This document shows, one piece after another, positions 1 to 7,955 of a stretch of DNA of 56,684 nt (position 1 is its first letter; every line of letters begins with the position of its first letter). This stretch comes from Gemmatimonadaceae bacterium. Its GTDB lineage: Bacteria; Gemmatimonadota; Gemmatimonadetes; Gemmatimonadales; Gemmatimonadaceae. The stretch lies in contig JADYYN010000192.1 in NCBI GenBank assembly GCA_020853635.1, positions 1 through 56,684 of the forward strand, read 5' to 3'. The translations under genes and the position numbers were made by a program. The notes below the pieces were generated by a model. It saw only the letters and a program-made list of their open reading frames with translations, was not told the origin of the DNA and made no database searches.

Positions 1-167
1 CCGGCAAACGGGCCCGCCACCTGCACGTTGCCGACCTCCGCTGCCACAAGCGCAGAAACCCTTGTCCCCTGCGCCGTAGCAGGGGCCGTCATGAGTGCCG
101 CAACGCACAGAGCGTACGCAAGGGAGCCCAGGTACTCAGAGGTGGAAGCAGGACTCCAGTTCGTCAT
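1..167 (-). CDS. N-terminus of a secreted/outer-membrane protein (partial, runs off left edge)
   Basis: The minus strand is open from ATG at 167 to the window edge and gives a protein starting MTNWSPAS. It carries a signal-peptide-like stretch (LAYALCVAALMTAPATAQG) with likely cleavage after the ATA motif, followed by a beta-strand-like segment. A GGAGG lies 11-12 nt upstream of the ATG. The mature part resembles in style the small outer-membrane protein at 14604-15209, but too little is visible to assign a family. Its start lies at the edge of the duplicated segment, so its upstream region is shared with copy 2 near 14.5 kb. The function is unknown. I am fairly sure it is real because of the signal peptide and ribosome site. 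Confidence 0.55.
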   Translation of the reverse strand, partial: MTNWSPASTSEYLGSLAYALCVAALMTAPATAQGTRVSALVAAEVGNVQVAGPFA

Positions 168-345
168 ACCACAGAAGACCTCCGCGAGAGCCACCCAGTC
201 ACCTCCGATCGGCGCGTGACGGGGAGCGTTCCGGAGAGTTCATCCCCTAACGCCGAAAAGACATGGTGACAGCATCGTCGCTAGAGACCGAGAAAGCGCG
301 TACGCCGAACCCGGTTCGCGTGAGTTGGACGATCGGCCCCTTAAG
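167..345. repeat. ~178-bp dispersed direct repeat, copy 1
   Basis: This segment matches 14522-14699 at high identity with scattered substitutions, in the same orientation. On the minus strand it contains the last ~30 codons of a small outer-membrane protein (ending RAFSVSS...SFRR), the stop, and the intergenic leader up to the ATG of the next gene. Copy 2 carries the full-length gene; copy 1 carries only its tail. It contains a CCTAACG word at the stop codon. Confidence 0.8.
247..339 (-). pseudogene. C-terminal remnant of a small outer-membrane protein
   Basis: About 30 codons read VQLTRTGFGVRAFSVSS then DAVTMSFRR and stop. They are nearly identical to the end of the complete protein at 14604-15209. 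Upstream (minus direction) the similarity stops at about 343 and unrelated sequence follows, so this is a truncated copy rather than a gene. Confidence 0.65.
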
Positions 346-359
346 TGGCACCGCTTTTC

Positions 360-594
360 TGTAAGGCCTACGTCGTCCGGGGAGGAAGTCGTCCGTTGCC
401 CGCAGCTCCTTGAGCAGTCTTGGCATCGTTTCGAGGCGACGCTCGCCAAAGCTTCGGCGAACAGTCGCTTCTTCGTCTCCGCTTTCTGACCCATGGACGC
501 GAGCTTCTCGGGGTGCTTGAAGGCGAAGTACGCCAGCGTCGTGCTCTCGAGAAGACACCACACCGCGGCGAATCTCCCTGGCTCCATGTACGTA
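360..594 (-). other. Possible gene fragment between lgt and the repeat
   Basis: In the 320 bases between the repeat and the lgt end, one minus frame starting at ATG 587 reads MEPGRFAAVW...AYFAFKHPEKLASMGQK... with strongly GC-biased third positions for about 50 codons. It then degenerates into the repeat without a natural end. I do not recognise it. It may be a 5' fragment of a helical protein truncated by the recombination that placed repeat copy 1 here. Confidence 0.3.
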
Positions 595-668
595 ACGTTG
601 GCGGAGCGCAGCCCATGTTAGGCGTGGGACGACCGAACCCTTGGTCGCACCATCGAACGCACGCAGGG

Positions 669-1595
669 TCATGCGCGCCCCCGACCCGCGGCGTGCGCGG
701 GAGCATGGTCCGCAGGTGACGCGGTAGGCACGCCGTCTCGGCCACCCGTGGGCATCGCGACTCGACACCGGCCCGACGTCACGATCACGGCCAGCACCGC
801 GAGCACGACCAAGGCCCCCCACTGCGCGGGCGTGAGCCCCGCGTAGCGCACATCGCTCACACGAAGATAGTCGAGCAGGAAGCGCGCGGGCATGTAAAGC
901 ACGATGAACGCGGCGAGGAAGAATCCCGGTCTCCTCGACCGTCGGTCGAGCAGCAGCATCGTCGGCACGACGGTGGCCGCGAGGAAGAGGAACTCGTACC
1001 AGCCGAGGTCGTGGAAGCCAAGCGTCGCGAGCACGTCGAGCGGGGGAAGCTCTGCTCCCCGGCCCGCGTCGGCGTAGACGCCCTCCATGTATGAGCGGGC
1101 CGGAGCGCTCTCGAGGCTCACCGCGAGGGGGAAGTCGGTCACCGTCCCCGGGTGGTCGTGCGCGAGGCTGCAGGCAATGCGCCCAATCATGAGCGACACG
1201 GGGAAAACGAACGCGGCCACGTCGAGGTACGCCAGCCGTGTCAGCGTGTCGATGCTGCGGGCCCTGAGCCGGAAGAAAAGCCAGATGCCGAGGATGCCCC
1301 CCAGGATGCTGCCGAACGAGCTGATGTCCTCCCACAGCTTGAAGAGCAAGAGCGGGTTCGCGGCCACCTTCTGCGGGAAGTAGAAGAGCACCGAGAAGAG
1401 GTGCGCGCCGAGGAAGCCGCCGACGACCGCCCACCACGCGAGGCGCTCTCCGAGGGCGCGGTCGAGGCCAAGCCCGGTGAACCGCCGCGCGCCGATTGCG
1501 AGCCCCGCGTACACCGCCGCGGCGACGATCGCGCCGAAGGCGTGGATCGTGAGCGGGCCAATGCTGACAGATGGTTGCTCGATGTAGGGAATCAC
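669..1595 (-). CDS. lgt: Prolipoprotein diacylglyceryl transferase
   Basis: Predicted to transfer diacylglycerol from phosphatidylglycerol to the lipobox cysteine of prolipoproteins in the inner membrane. The 308-residue protein has about seven hydrophobic segments, an early HAFGA motif and the Lgt signature SLMIGRIACSLAHDHPG. The length fits Lgt (260-300) with a hydrophilic C-terminal extension of about 35 residues. The start is GTG at 1595, 54 bases after the P-type ATPase stop, so it is probably the last gene of the arsR-ATPase-lgt unit. An extra lgt in a metal operon parallels lspA in lead/zinc operons, and the CzcB-like adaptor encoded here has a lipobox. Whether it is the only lgt in the genome cannot be seen. 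Confidence 0.88.
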   Translation of the reverse strand: MIPYIEQPSVSIGPLTIHAFGAIVAAAVYAGLAIGARRFTGLGLDRALGERLAWWAVVGGFLGAHLFSVLFYFPQKVAANPLLLFKLWEDISSFGSILGGILGIWLFFRLRARSIDTLTRLAYLDVAAFVFPVSLMIGRIACSLAHDHPGTVTDFPLAVSLESAPARSYMEGVYADAGRGAELPPLDVLATLGFHDLGWYEFLFLAATVVPTMLLLDRRSRRPGFFLAAFIVLYMPARFLLDYLRVSDVRYAGLTPAQWGALVVLAVLAVIVTSGRCRVAMPTGGRDGVPTASPADHAPAHAAGRGRA

Positions 1596-1649
1596 GGTGC
1601 CAGCTCCGCCCGGGCCCGCTTGGGTTGGTCTTCCGCCCGCATGCGCACC

Positions 1650-3839
1650 CTACGCGCGCAGCATCCGCAGCCCGCTCGCGATCACGATGAACTCGCTCAT
1701 CTCGTGGGCGAGCACCGCGACCGGAAGTGTGAACCTGCCGAGCACCGCGCCCACGACGAGGACGGCGATGACCACGATCGAGAGCGCGAGGTTCTGTCGC
1801 ACGATGCGCTGATTGCGCTGCGCGAGCCGTAGCGCGTAGACGAGCTTCTCCAGGTCGTCCGCCATGAGCGCGACGTCCGCCGTCTCGAGCGCGACGTCGG
1901 TCCCGGCCGCACCCATCGCCACGCCAACCGTGGCCTCTGCAAGGGCCGGCGCATCATTCACACCGTCGCCTACCATCAGTACGTGCCCGTTTCGCGCCCT
2001 CAGCTCCCGGATGATGCGCGCCTTGTCCTCCGGCTTGAGGTCCGCATGCACCTCGTCGATGCCGACCTCGCGCGCGATGGCCTGCGCCGTCCGGGGGTTG
2101 TCACCGGTGAGCATCGCCACTGTCCGAACGCCGATTTCGTGGAGAGCACGGATGGCTGCGGCCGCGTTCGGGCGCACGTTGTCGCGAATCGCGAGCAGCG
2201 CCCAGGCACTCCGGGCGTCGCCGACGACGATGACCGTCTTGCCGGCCCCCTGCAGCCGCGCAATATCGCTCGCCGCGTGCGCGAGCGAGATACCCAACTC
2301 GCTTTCGAAAAGCGCCGGGCTGCCGACGAACACTTCACCCTCGATGCCCTCGACCCGTGCCGCGGCGCCTGCACCGGTCAGCGACCGGAATTCGGCGATC
2401 GTTGCGGGCGCGACGCGCTGCGCTTCCGCGTGTCGCATCACGGCGCGGGCGAGAGGGTGCTGGCTCCGCGACTCGATTCCCGCGGCGACGGCGAGCACGC
2501 GCTCCGGTGGCAGGGTCGCGCCGGACAGCGCGAGCACGTCCATGACGCCGGGTGCGCCGTGCGTGATGGTACCCGTCTTGTCCAACGCCACGACGCGCAC
2601 CTTCGCCAGCTCCTCGACGAAGACGCCGCCCTTGATGAGCACGCCCATTCGCGCGCCCGTGCCAAGCGTCGCGACCAGCGTGATCGGAATGGAGATGACC
2701 AGCGCGCACGGCGCGGCGGCGACGATGAACACCGTCGCCCGGGTGATCGCCTCGCTCCAGGTCATCGCGTCCATCATCGGCAGCAGCCCCGCCATCAGGA
2801 TGCCGATCGCGAGGACGGCCGGGCTGTACCGCTTGCCGAAGCGCTCGATGAAGCGCTCGCTCGAGCCCTTCCGCTCCTGCGCCTCCTCAACCATGTGGAT
2901 GACGCGCGCGATCGTATTCTCGGCGAACGCCTTGGTCGCCCGCACCTCGAGCGAGCCCTCGCCGTTGATCGTGCCTGCGAAGACGGTGTCGCCAACCGCC
3001 TTCTCCACCGGCACGCTCTCGCCGGTGACGGGCGCCTGATCCACGCTTGACTGGCCGACGAGCACCTCGCCGTCGGTCGGCATCGACTGGCCGGGGCGCA
3101 CGATGAAGACGTCGCCAGCGCGGACTTCCTCGACAGGGATCTCGGTCTCGGTGCTGCCACGGCGGACCAGCGCCGTCTTGGGCGCGAGGTCCATCAGTGC
3201 CTTCACGGCGGCGCGCGTCTTCTCGCCGGTGTAACCCTCGGCCGCCTCGGACATCGAGTAGAGGAAGGCGAGCATCGCGCCCTCGAGCGCCTCGCCCATG
3301 GCCGTGGCGACGATGGCCGCCACGGTCATCAGCAGCTCGATGCCGACCTCGCGCTCGAGGAAGAGCTCCTCGAGCGCCTCGCGCCCGAAGTAGTAGCCTC
3401 CGATGAGCAGCGAGGCGACGAAGATGCCCGTCGTGACGCCCTCGGCGGCCCCGGCCCGCGCGAGGAGCCAGCCCACGAGGAGCAGCAGGCCGGACACCGC
3501 TGACGTGATGACCTTGGGGTTCTTCCAGGGCCGCGGCGTCTCGGGGAGCGTCGCGGAGGCCTGCGGCGGGAAGCCCAGGTCGCGGAGCCGGTCCTTGAGC
3601 GCGTCCGCGGACGCCGCATCGGGCCGGAAGCGCAGCGACACCTGGGCCGCCTTCGGAAAGACGGTCAGCGCGGTCACGCCGGGCGCGTCACCGAGCGCAC
3701 GCTGGATCTTCGCGGCGTCGCGCTCGCAATCGAGGTTCGCGACGCGGACGTCCAGCCTCTCCTCGTCGCCCGCCTGGACGGTGCCGACCGTCTCCTTCAC
3801 TCCACGCCCCGAGGTCTCACTCACGGATGCTTCCCTCAT
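1650..3839 (-). CDS. P1B-type heavy-metal ATPase (Zn/Cd/Pb exporter-like) with APC motif
   Basis: Integral-membrane ATP-driven metal exporter, 729 residues. In order: a ferredoxin-like HMA domain (~30-95) with a single conserved Cys in LDCERDA (C38) instead of CxxC; TM helices; actuator loop TGES (~272-275); the metal-site helix reading AAAPCALVIS (A376-P377-C378) where most Zn/Cd and Cu pumps have CPC; the phosphorylation loop DKTGT (D420); SQHPLARA; and the hinge GDGVNDAP. Start ATG 3839; an alternative GTG at 3824 has AGGGA in front and may be the true start. The gene follows the CadC-like repressor by about 75 bases and precedes lgt. Context and fold suggest Zn/Cd/Pb. The APC motif makes metal specificity uncertain. 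Confidence 0.9.
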   Translation of the reverse strand: MREASVSETSGRGVKETVGTVQAGDEERLDVRVANLDCERDAAKIQRALGDAPGVTALTVFPKAAQVSLRFRPDAASADALKDRLRDLGFPPQASATLPETPRPWKNPKVITSAVSGLLLLVGWLLARAGAAEGVTTGIFVASLLIGGYYFGREALEELFLEREVGIELLMTVAAIVATAMGEALEGAMLAFLYSMSEAAEGYTGEKTRAAVKALMDLAPKTALVRRGSTETEIPVEEVRAGDVFIVRPGQSMPTDGEVLVGQSSVDQAPVTGESVPVEKAVGDTVFAGTINGEGSLEVRATKAFAENTIARVIHMVEEAQERKGSSERFIERFGKRYSPAVLAIGILMAGLLPMMDAMTWSEAITRATVFIVAAAPCALVISIPITLVATLGTGARMGVLIKGGVFVEELAKVRVVALDKTGTITHGAPGVMDVLALSGATLPPERVLAVAAGIESRSQHPLARAVMRHAEAQRVAPATIAEFRSLTGAGAAARVEGIEGEVFVGSPALFESELGISLAHAASDIARLQGAGKTVIVVGDARSAWALLAIRDNVRPNAAAAIRALHEIGVRTVAMLTGDNPRTAQAIAREVGIDEVHADLKPEDKARIIRELRARNGHVLMVGDGVNDAPALAEATVGVAMGAAGTDVALETADVALMADDLEKLVYALRLAQRNQRIVRQNLALSIVVIAVLVVGAVLGRFTLPVAVLAHEMSEFIVIASGLRMLRA

Positions 3840-3914
3840 CGTGCGGCGGGCCGCCGCCGGCCGCCTGGTCGTTGTCGCTGCGTGCCTCGAGCAGGCGAGG
3901 ACGCGTGGGCCCCG

Positions 3915-4376
3915 CTATTCGTCGTGTTGGATGTGTCGTACGCCTTCGCGCACGAGCTGCGCGACGTGGGCGTCGTCCAGCATGTAGTACGCGATCTTCC
4001 CCGCCTTGCGGTACTTGACCACGCCGAGCTGCCGGAGCGTGCGCAGCGAGTGCGACACCGCCGATTCGGACACGTTCACGAGGGTCGCGATGTCGCAGAC
4101 GCACAGCTCGTCCACGTCGTCGGTCGCGAGCGCGCAGACGATCTGCAACCGGGTCGGATCGCCGAGAGCTCGCAGCAGCTCGGCAAGGTCGACGAGCGTC
4201 GAGGGGTCGGGCAGCGCCGCGCGTGCGCGCGCCACCTTGTCGTGGTCGACGACCTCGACTTCGCACAGGTCCGACTTGTCTTCCCGAGCCACACGCGGGA
4301 GTGGTCGGACGTTTCGGCGCCCTGGCTGCTTCTTGGCGGCGGTCGTGCGGCGGGATTGCGGAGTCGGTGTGGGCAT
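3915..4376 (-). CDS. ArsR/SmtB-family metal-sensing repressor, CadC-like
   Basis: DNA-binding repressor released by Zn/Cd/Pb, 153 residues. The winged-helix core is LAELLRALGDPTRLQI followed by ELCVCDIA, the CadC alpha4 Cys pair (C92, C94). An N-terminal LCEVEVVDHDKV segment supplies C38, like the CadC N-terminal arm. The C-terminal helix has D135-x-H137-x10-H148-xx-H151, matching the SmtB/CzrA alpha5 zinc site. Both site types are therefore present. The ATG at 4376 is preferred because it gives the family's N-terminal arm and has AGGA upstream; longer in-frame starts run into the divergent promoter region. It lies between the ATPase gene and the divergent czc operon, so it probably regulates both. 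Confidence 0.88.
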   Translation of the reverse strand: MPTPTPQSRRTTAAKKQPGRRNVRPLPRVAREDKSDLCEVEVVDHDKVARARAALPDPSTLVDLAELLRALGDPTRLQIVCALATDDVDELCVCDIATLVNVSESAVSHSLRTLRQLGVVKYRKAGKIAYYMLDDAHVAQLVREGVRHIQHDE

Positions 4377-4394
4377 CGTAGGTTCCTGTTTGAC

Positions 4395-4408
4395 TGAACA
4401 GACGTTCA
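4395..4408. promoter_or_regulatory. Candidate ArsR/CadC operator in the divergent promoter region
   Basis: Perfect inverted repeat TGAAC-N4-GTTCA, 18 bases upstream of the repressor start. It lies inside TTGACT...TATCGT (4390-4416) on plus, which could be the czc promoter although the spacer is short at 15 bp. ArsR-family operators typically contain TGAAC/GTTCA half sites. Binding by this repressor is inferred. Confidence 0.5.
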
Positions 4409-4482
4409 AGTATCGTACCCGCGGATCATCCCGGTCGCAACTGGTCGATACGGCCCGCTTCAGACCCGCTCGCGTGAATCCC

Positions 4483-4944
4483 ATGGCAACCCCGCGACAC
4501 TCGCGCTTCGCCCGGTGGCTCCGTCGGAGCCAGCGGGGCATCGCGGCGTTGCTGCTCGGGTTGCTGGCGCTCGGCTGCGCCGAGCCGCTCTCCGAGCTGG
4601 CATGCTGTGGAGGGCCGCAGCTCGCGAGCGCGGCGCACGCAGGGCCGATCGGGACCCTCGTGGTGCGCGGGGTCGAGATGCGCGACATCGGTCAAGGCGC
4701 GCCTGCCGGCGACCGCCACGATGACGCGAACGCCCCAGGCTCACGCGAGCAGCCCGCGGCGCCCCACGGAGTGTCGCCGCCGCCCTGCGCCTGCGTGAAT
4801 GCCGTCCCGGTCTCGGCGCTGTCCGACCTCGCCAGCACGGCCGTCGTGGACTCGTCCTCCGCACCGTGCGGCGGCGACAGCACGCTGCCGCCCAGTCCCG
4901 TGCTGGAGCTGCACCTGCGCCCTCCCCTCGCACACCTCGGCTGA
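4483..4944 (+). CDS. Small secreted/lipoprotein-like protein at the czcI position
   Basis: A 153-residue protein with a basic start, a hydrophobic segment (IAALLLGLLALGC) and lipobox-like LALGC, so likely exported. The mature part is rich in Ala, Pro and Cys (CCGG, CACV, APCGG) with scattered His/Asp, and has no domain I recognise. ATG at 4483 gives the signal peptide at the N-terminus. It precedes the czcC-like gene by about 170 bases, the place occupied by czcI in Cupriavidus-type operons. The czcI analogy rests on position and export only. Confidence 0.5.
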   Translation: MATPRHSRFARWLRRSQRGIAALLLGLLALGCAEPLSELACCGGPQLASAAHAGPIGTLVVRGVEMRDIGQGAPAGDRHDDANAPGSREQPAAPHGVSPPPCACVNAVPVSALSDLASTAVVDSSSAPCGGDSTLPPSPVLELHLRPPLAHLG

Positions 4945-5112
4945 CGCCGGCCGGTCGGCTCGCGCTCGTCGCGACCGATGGGATTATGTGGCGAGCCGCG
5001 CCGATCGTCCTGACGTTCCGGCTCCGCGCGCTGGCCGCTTTGGCTCGACGCGCATGGTCGCCGGACGCGGTGCGGTCATGAGTGCGACCCGACCACATCC
5101 CGCTTCCAGTAC

Positions 5113-6678
5113 ATGCCGGTCCGGCGCCACCGGCCTGGCTCGCTTTCGCGATCATTTCACTCCCCTTCCCAGAGACGTCACGTGCACGTGGATCCGTTTC
5201 CTCGCCTGCGACTTCGCCCGCCGCCTGTCGGTGGGCACGCATGCTCGTCGAGGCCTCACGACGCGCCGCCTGGTGCAGCGCAAGCCGCTCCGATTCTGAC
5301 CGCACTCCTCGCGGCGGCTATGCTACTCGGAGCCGGCGGACTGCACGCACAGGAGGTCCGCTCTGCCTCCGCCGCGGATTCACTCCTCGCAACGCTGCTG
5401 CCGGCTCCGGTGCGCACGGCGATCGTCTCGGCCTCGCCGGCGCTCGTCGTGCGACGCGCGGAAGTCGCCGCGGCCGAGGCGCGCAGGGCGGCGGTCGGCT
5501 TCGCGCCGGCTGCCGTGCTCGGCTTCGAGTCGGAGGAGTCGCGCAATGGCCGGCTCGATCGCGGCAATACCCGCGTCGACCTGTCACGTGAGTTCCTCTC
5601 CGGCGCGCGACGCCGCAGCGAGCGCGAGGCTGCCGAGGCCGACGTGCGCGTCGCGCGAGTGGCGCTCGTCATCGAGGAGCGGCGCGCGCTGGCCGCGGCC
5701 GCGCGCGCCCTCTATGGCGCCGCCGGATGGCGTGGCATCACGCGGCGACTGGCCGCGCAGGACTCGCTGCTCGCCTCGGCTGAGGTGTCCGTACGCGCCC
5801 GGTTCAGCGTCGGGGAGTCGCGCTACGTCGATGTGCTGCGGCTGCGGACCGAACGCCTCCGTGTCCAGACGGATCGCGCGACCGCCGAGACCGAAGCCGA
5901 GGCGGCCGCAATCGCTCTCGTAGCGATCGTTGGAGGAGACAGCGCGGCCATCCGGGCTGCCAGCGACGCGATCGACAGCGCCGATGCCTCGGGCGTCCGG
6001 CGGTCCGGTGCGCGCGTCGTCCCGGTGGTGCTCACGCTGCGGCTGCCAGAGGCGCCGCCGATCGACTCGCTGGTCGGGCTCGCGGCGGACGTACAGCTGG
6101 CCGAGGCGCGCATCGCGCAGGCGCGCGCCCAACGCCAGCTCATCCTCGCGCGCCAGCGCCCGGCCTTCTCGGCCTCGCTGGGCCTCCAGCGCATCGGCCC
6201 CGAGGGGGACGAGGGGGCGGCATTCGGTCCCGTCATCTCGGCCGGCATGACGCTCCCCTTTACGGTGGCGCGCGCCAACCGCGCCGGACTGGCCGCGGCC
6301 GAGCAGCAGACCGCCGTCGCGCTCGCCGCGCGCGCCGCGACGGTGACGAGTGTGCGGGGCGCGGTCGCGGCAGCCCGGGCGCGCTACGAGGCGGCGAGGC
6401 GGCGAGCGGCCACCTTCGATGCGACGCTGCTCCAGGCGGCGCGCGAGGAGCGCGAGAGCGCGCTCGCCGCCTATCGCACGACGGACATCTCGCTGCTCGA
6501 GCTGCTCGACTTCGAGCGCGCCCTGGCGCGCGCCGAGATCGAACGCACGCAGGCGACACTGGACGCGCTGACCGCCCTCGCGGAGCTCCTGTCGGGAGCG
6601 CCGTCACCGGTCACCGCTTCTTCCCTCTCCACGACCCAAGCCGAGACCGGCACTGGCCGGGCCACCGATGACCAATAG
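5113..6678 (+). CDS. czcC: CzcC-like outer-membrane efflux protein (TolC family)
   Basis: Forms the outer-membrane channel of the RND metal exporter. The N-terminal ~50 residues are unusual. A signal peptide follows (ILTALLAAAMLLGAGGLHAQ), then two outer-membrane-factor repeats with long Ala/Arg/Glu helices (e.g. RAEVAAAEARRAAVGFAP; SVGESRYVDVLRLRTERLR; AAYRTTDISLLELLDFERA), typical of CzcC. The true start may be downstream of 5113 (in-frame GTG at 5182 or 5188), since the signal peptide sits about 55 residues in. The stop overlaps the next gene by 11 bases, indicating translational coupling in czcCBA. Confidence 0.87.
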   Translation: MPVRRHRPGSLSRSFHSPSQRRHVHVDPFPRLRLRPPPVGGHACSSRPHDAPPGAAQAAPILTALLAAAMLLGAGGLHAQEVRSASAADSLLATLLPAPVRTAIVSASPALVVRRAEVAAAEARRAAVGFAPAAVLGFESEESRNGRLDRGNTRVDLSREFLSGARRRSEREAAEADVRVARVALVIEERRALAAAARALYGAAGWRGITRRLAAQDSLLASAEVSVRARFSVGESRYVDVLRLRTERLRVQTDRATAETEAEAAAIALVAIVGGDSAAIRAASDAIDSADASGVRRSGARVVPVVLTLRLPEAPPIDSLVGLAADVQLAEARIAQARAQRQLILARQRPAFSASLGLQRIGPEGDEGAAFGPVISAGMTLPFTVARANRAGLAAAEQQTAVALAARAATVTSVRGAVAAARARYEAARRRAATFDATLLQAAREERESALAAYRTTDISLLELLDFERALARAEIERTQATLDALTALAELLSGAPSPVTASSLSTTQAETGTGRATDDQ

Positions 6679-7945
6679 CACCAAGGATGGGACGCGCCCG
6701 CGGGTGCGCCGGATGATCGACCTGCCCCTACACGCCCGCGCACTCGCGCTCTCGCTCCTGCTGGCGTTGACGACGGCGTGCTCCGGCGGTGAGAAGACAC
6801 CGGAGGACAGTGCGTCGTCCGCGGAGGCGCGCGCGCCCGCTGGTGCGCCACGCGAGGGAGCCGAGGCCGGCGAGAACGGCGGCAAGGAAGCAGGCGAGGA
6901 AGGCGAGGCGGGTCCGAGCACCCGCGTCACGCTCGGCGAGGCGGCATTCCGCACCGCGCGCATCGCCGTCGAGGTGCCCACGCTCGAGAGCATGAGCGCG
7001 GCGTCCGGCGGCCTGGAAGTGCCCGGCCAGATCGACTTCGATCCGGCACGCGTCGCGATCGTCTCGCCCCGTGCGAGCGGCCGGCTCGAACGGCTGCTCG
7101 TCGTGCCGGGCGACCGCGTGGGCGCCGGGCAGACGGTGGCGCTCGTGCAGAGCCCCGCGTATCTGACCGCGCAGAACGACGTGCTGCAGGCGCATCGCCG
7201 CCTCGAGCTCCTGCGCGAGACGCCCGATGCCTCCGGAGCGCAGGCGCTGCTCGACGCCGCGCGCCGGCGGCTCGCCCTCCTCGGCCTCGGCGAGGCCGCC
7301 ATTCGCCGGCTGGAGGAAAGCGCCACGCCGAGCGCCCTGCTCCCGGTGGCGGCGCCCTTCGCCGGCAGCATCATCGAGGCGCAGGCGCTCGCCGGCCAGG
7401 CGGTCGAGGCGGGGACGCCGCTCTACAAGATCGCGGACCTCTCGGTGGTAAACGTCGCGGCCGACGTGCCGGAGCGCGCGCTGCCGGCGCTGCGCGTCGG
7501 ACAAGGTGCCACCATCCGCGTTACGGGCGCGCCGCAGGCGGCGTTCGCGGGGCGCGTGACGCGCGTGAGCGATGTGCTCGACCCCGACAAGCGCACGGCC
7601 CGCGCGCTCATCACCGTGGCCAACAGCGGCCGCACGCTCAAGCCGGGCATGTTCGCCGCCGTGAACCTTCGTGGCGGCGGGACGTCGACGGTCCCGGCGC
7701 TCACGATCCCGGCCACCTCGGTGGTCGCCGACGGGTCGGCCCTCTACGTGTTCGTCGAGGTCGGGCCGCGCACCTACGAGCGCCGGCCGGTCGAGCTAGC
7801 GCCGGGCGTCGTCGCCGGCGCCGGGCCGGCGGGCGGCCGCGTCTCCGTGGTCAGCGGCCTCGACGCCGACGACCGCGTCGTCGTCCGCGGGGCGTTCACC
7901 CTCAAATCCGAGCTCGCGAAGGCGACGCTCGTCGACGAAGACTGA
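6668..7945 (+). CDS. czcB: CzcB-like periplasmic adaptor of RND metal efflux
   Basis: Membrane-fusion protein joining the RND pump to its outer-membrane channel, 425 residues. The N-terminus has a lipoprotein signal (LALSLLLALTTACSGG), followed by an acidic Gly/Glu linker. Then come the barrel-sandwich hybrid (VSPRASGRLERLLVVPGD and PVAAPFAGSIIEAQALAGQ), a helical hairpin between them, the beta-barrel (VNVAADVPERALPALRVGQ) and a membrane-proximal domain. This order is that of CzcB/CusB adaptors. It overlaps czcC by 11 bases and is 10 bases from czcA. Lipidation would need Lgt, which is encoded nearby. Confidence 0.9.
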   Translation: MTNSTKDGTRPRVRRMIDLPLHARALALSLLLALTTACSGGEKTPEDSASSAEARAPAGAPREGAEAGENGGKEAGEEGEAGPSTRVTLGEAAFRTARIAVEVPTLESMSAASGGLEVPGQIDFDPARVAIVSPRASGRLERLLVVPGDRVGAGQTVALVQSPAYLTAQNDVLQAHRRLELLRETPDASGAQALLDAARRRLALLGLGEAAIRRLEESATPSALLPVAAPFAGSIIEAQALAGQAVEAGTPLYKIADLSVVNVAADVPERALPALRVGQGATIRVTGAPQAAFAGRVTRVSDVLDPDKRTARALITVANSGRTLKPGMFAAVNLRGGGTSTVPALTIPATSVVADGSALYVFVEVGPRTYERRPVELAPGVVAGAGPAGGRVSVVSGLDADDRVVVRGAFTLKSELAKATLVDED

Positions 7946-7955
7946 GGGCTGCCGC

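Noticed and set aside
246-260. CCTAACG/GTTAGGC words as integron attC core sites
   Set aside because: The word fits the RYYYAAC/GTTRRRY core, but no paired core with an attC-like stem is found nearby, no integrase gene is present, and most copies lie inside conserved coding sequence.
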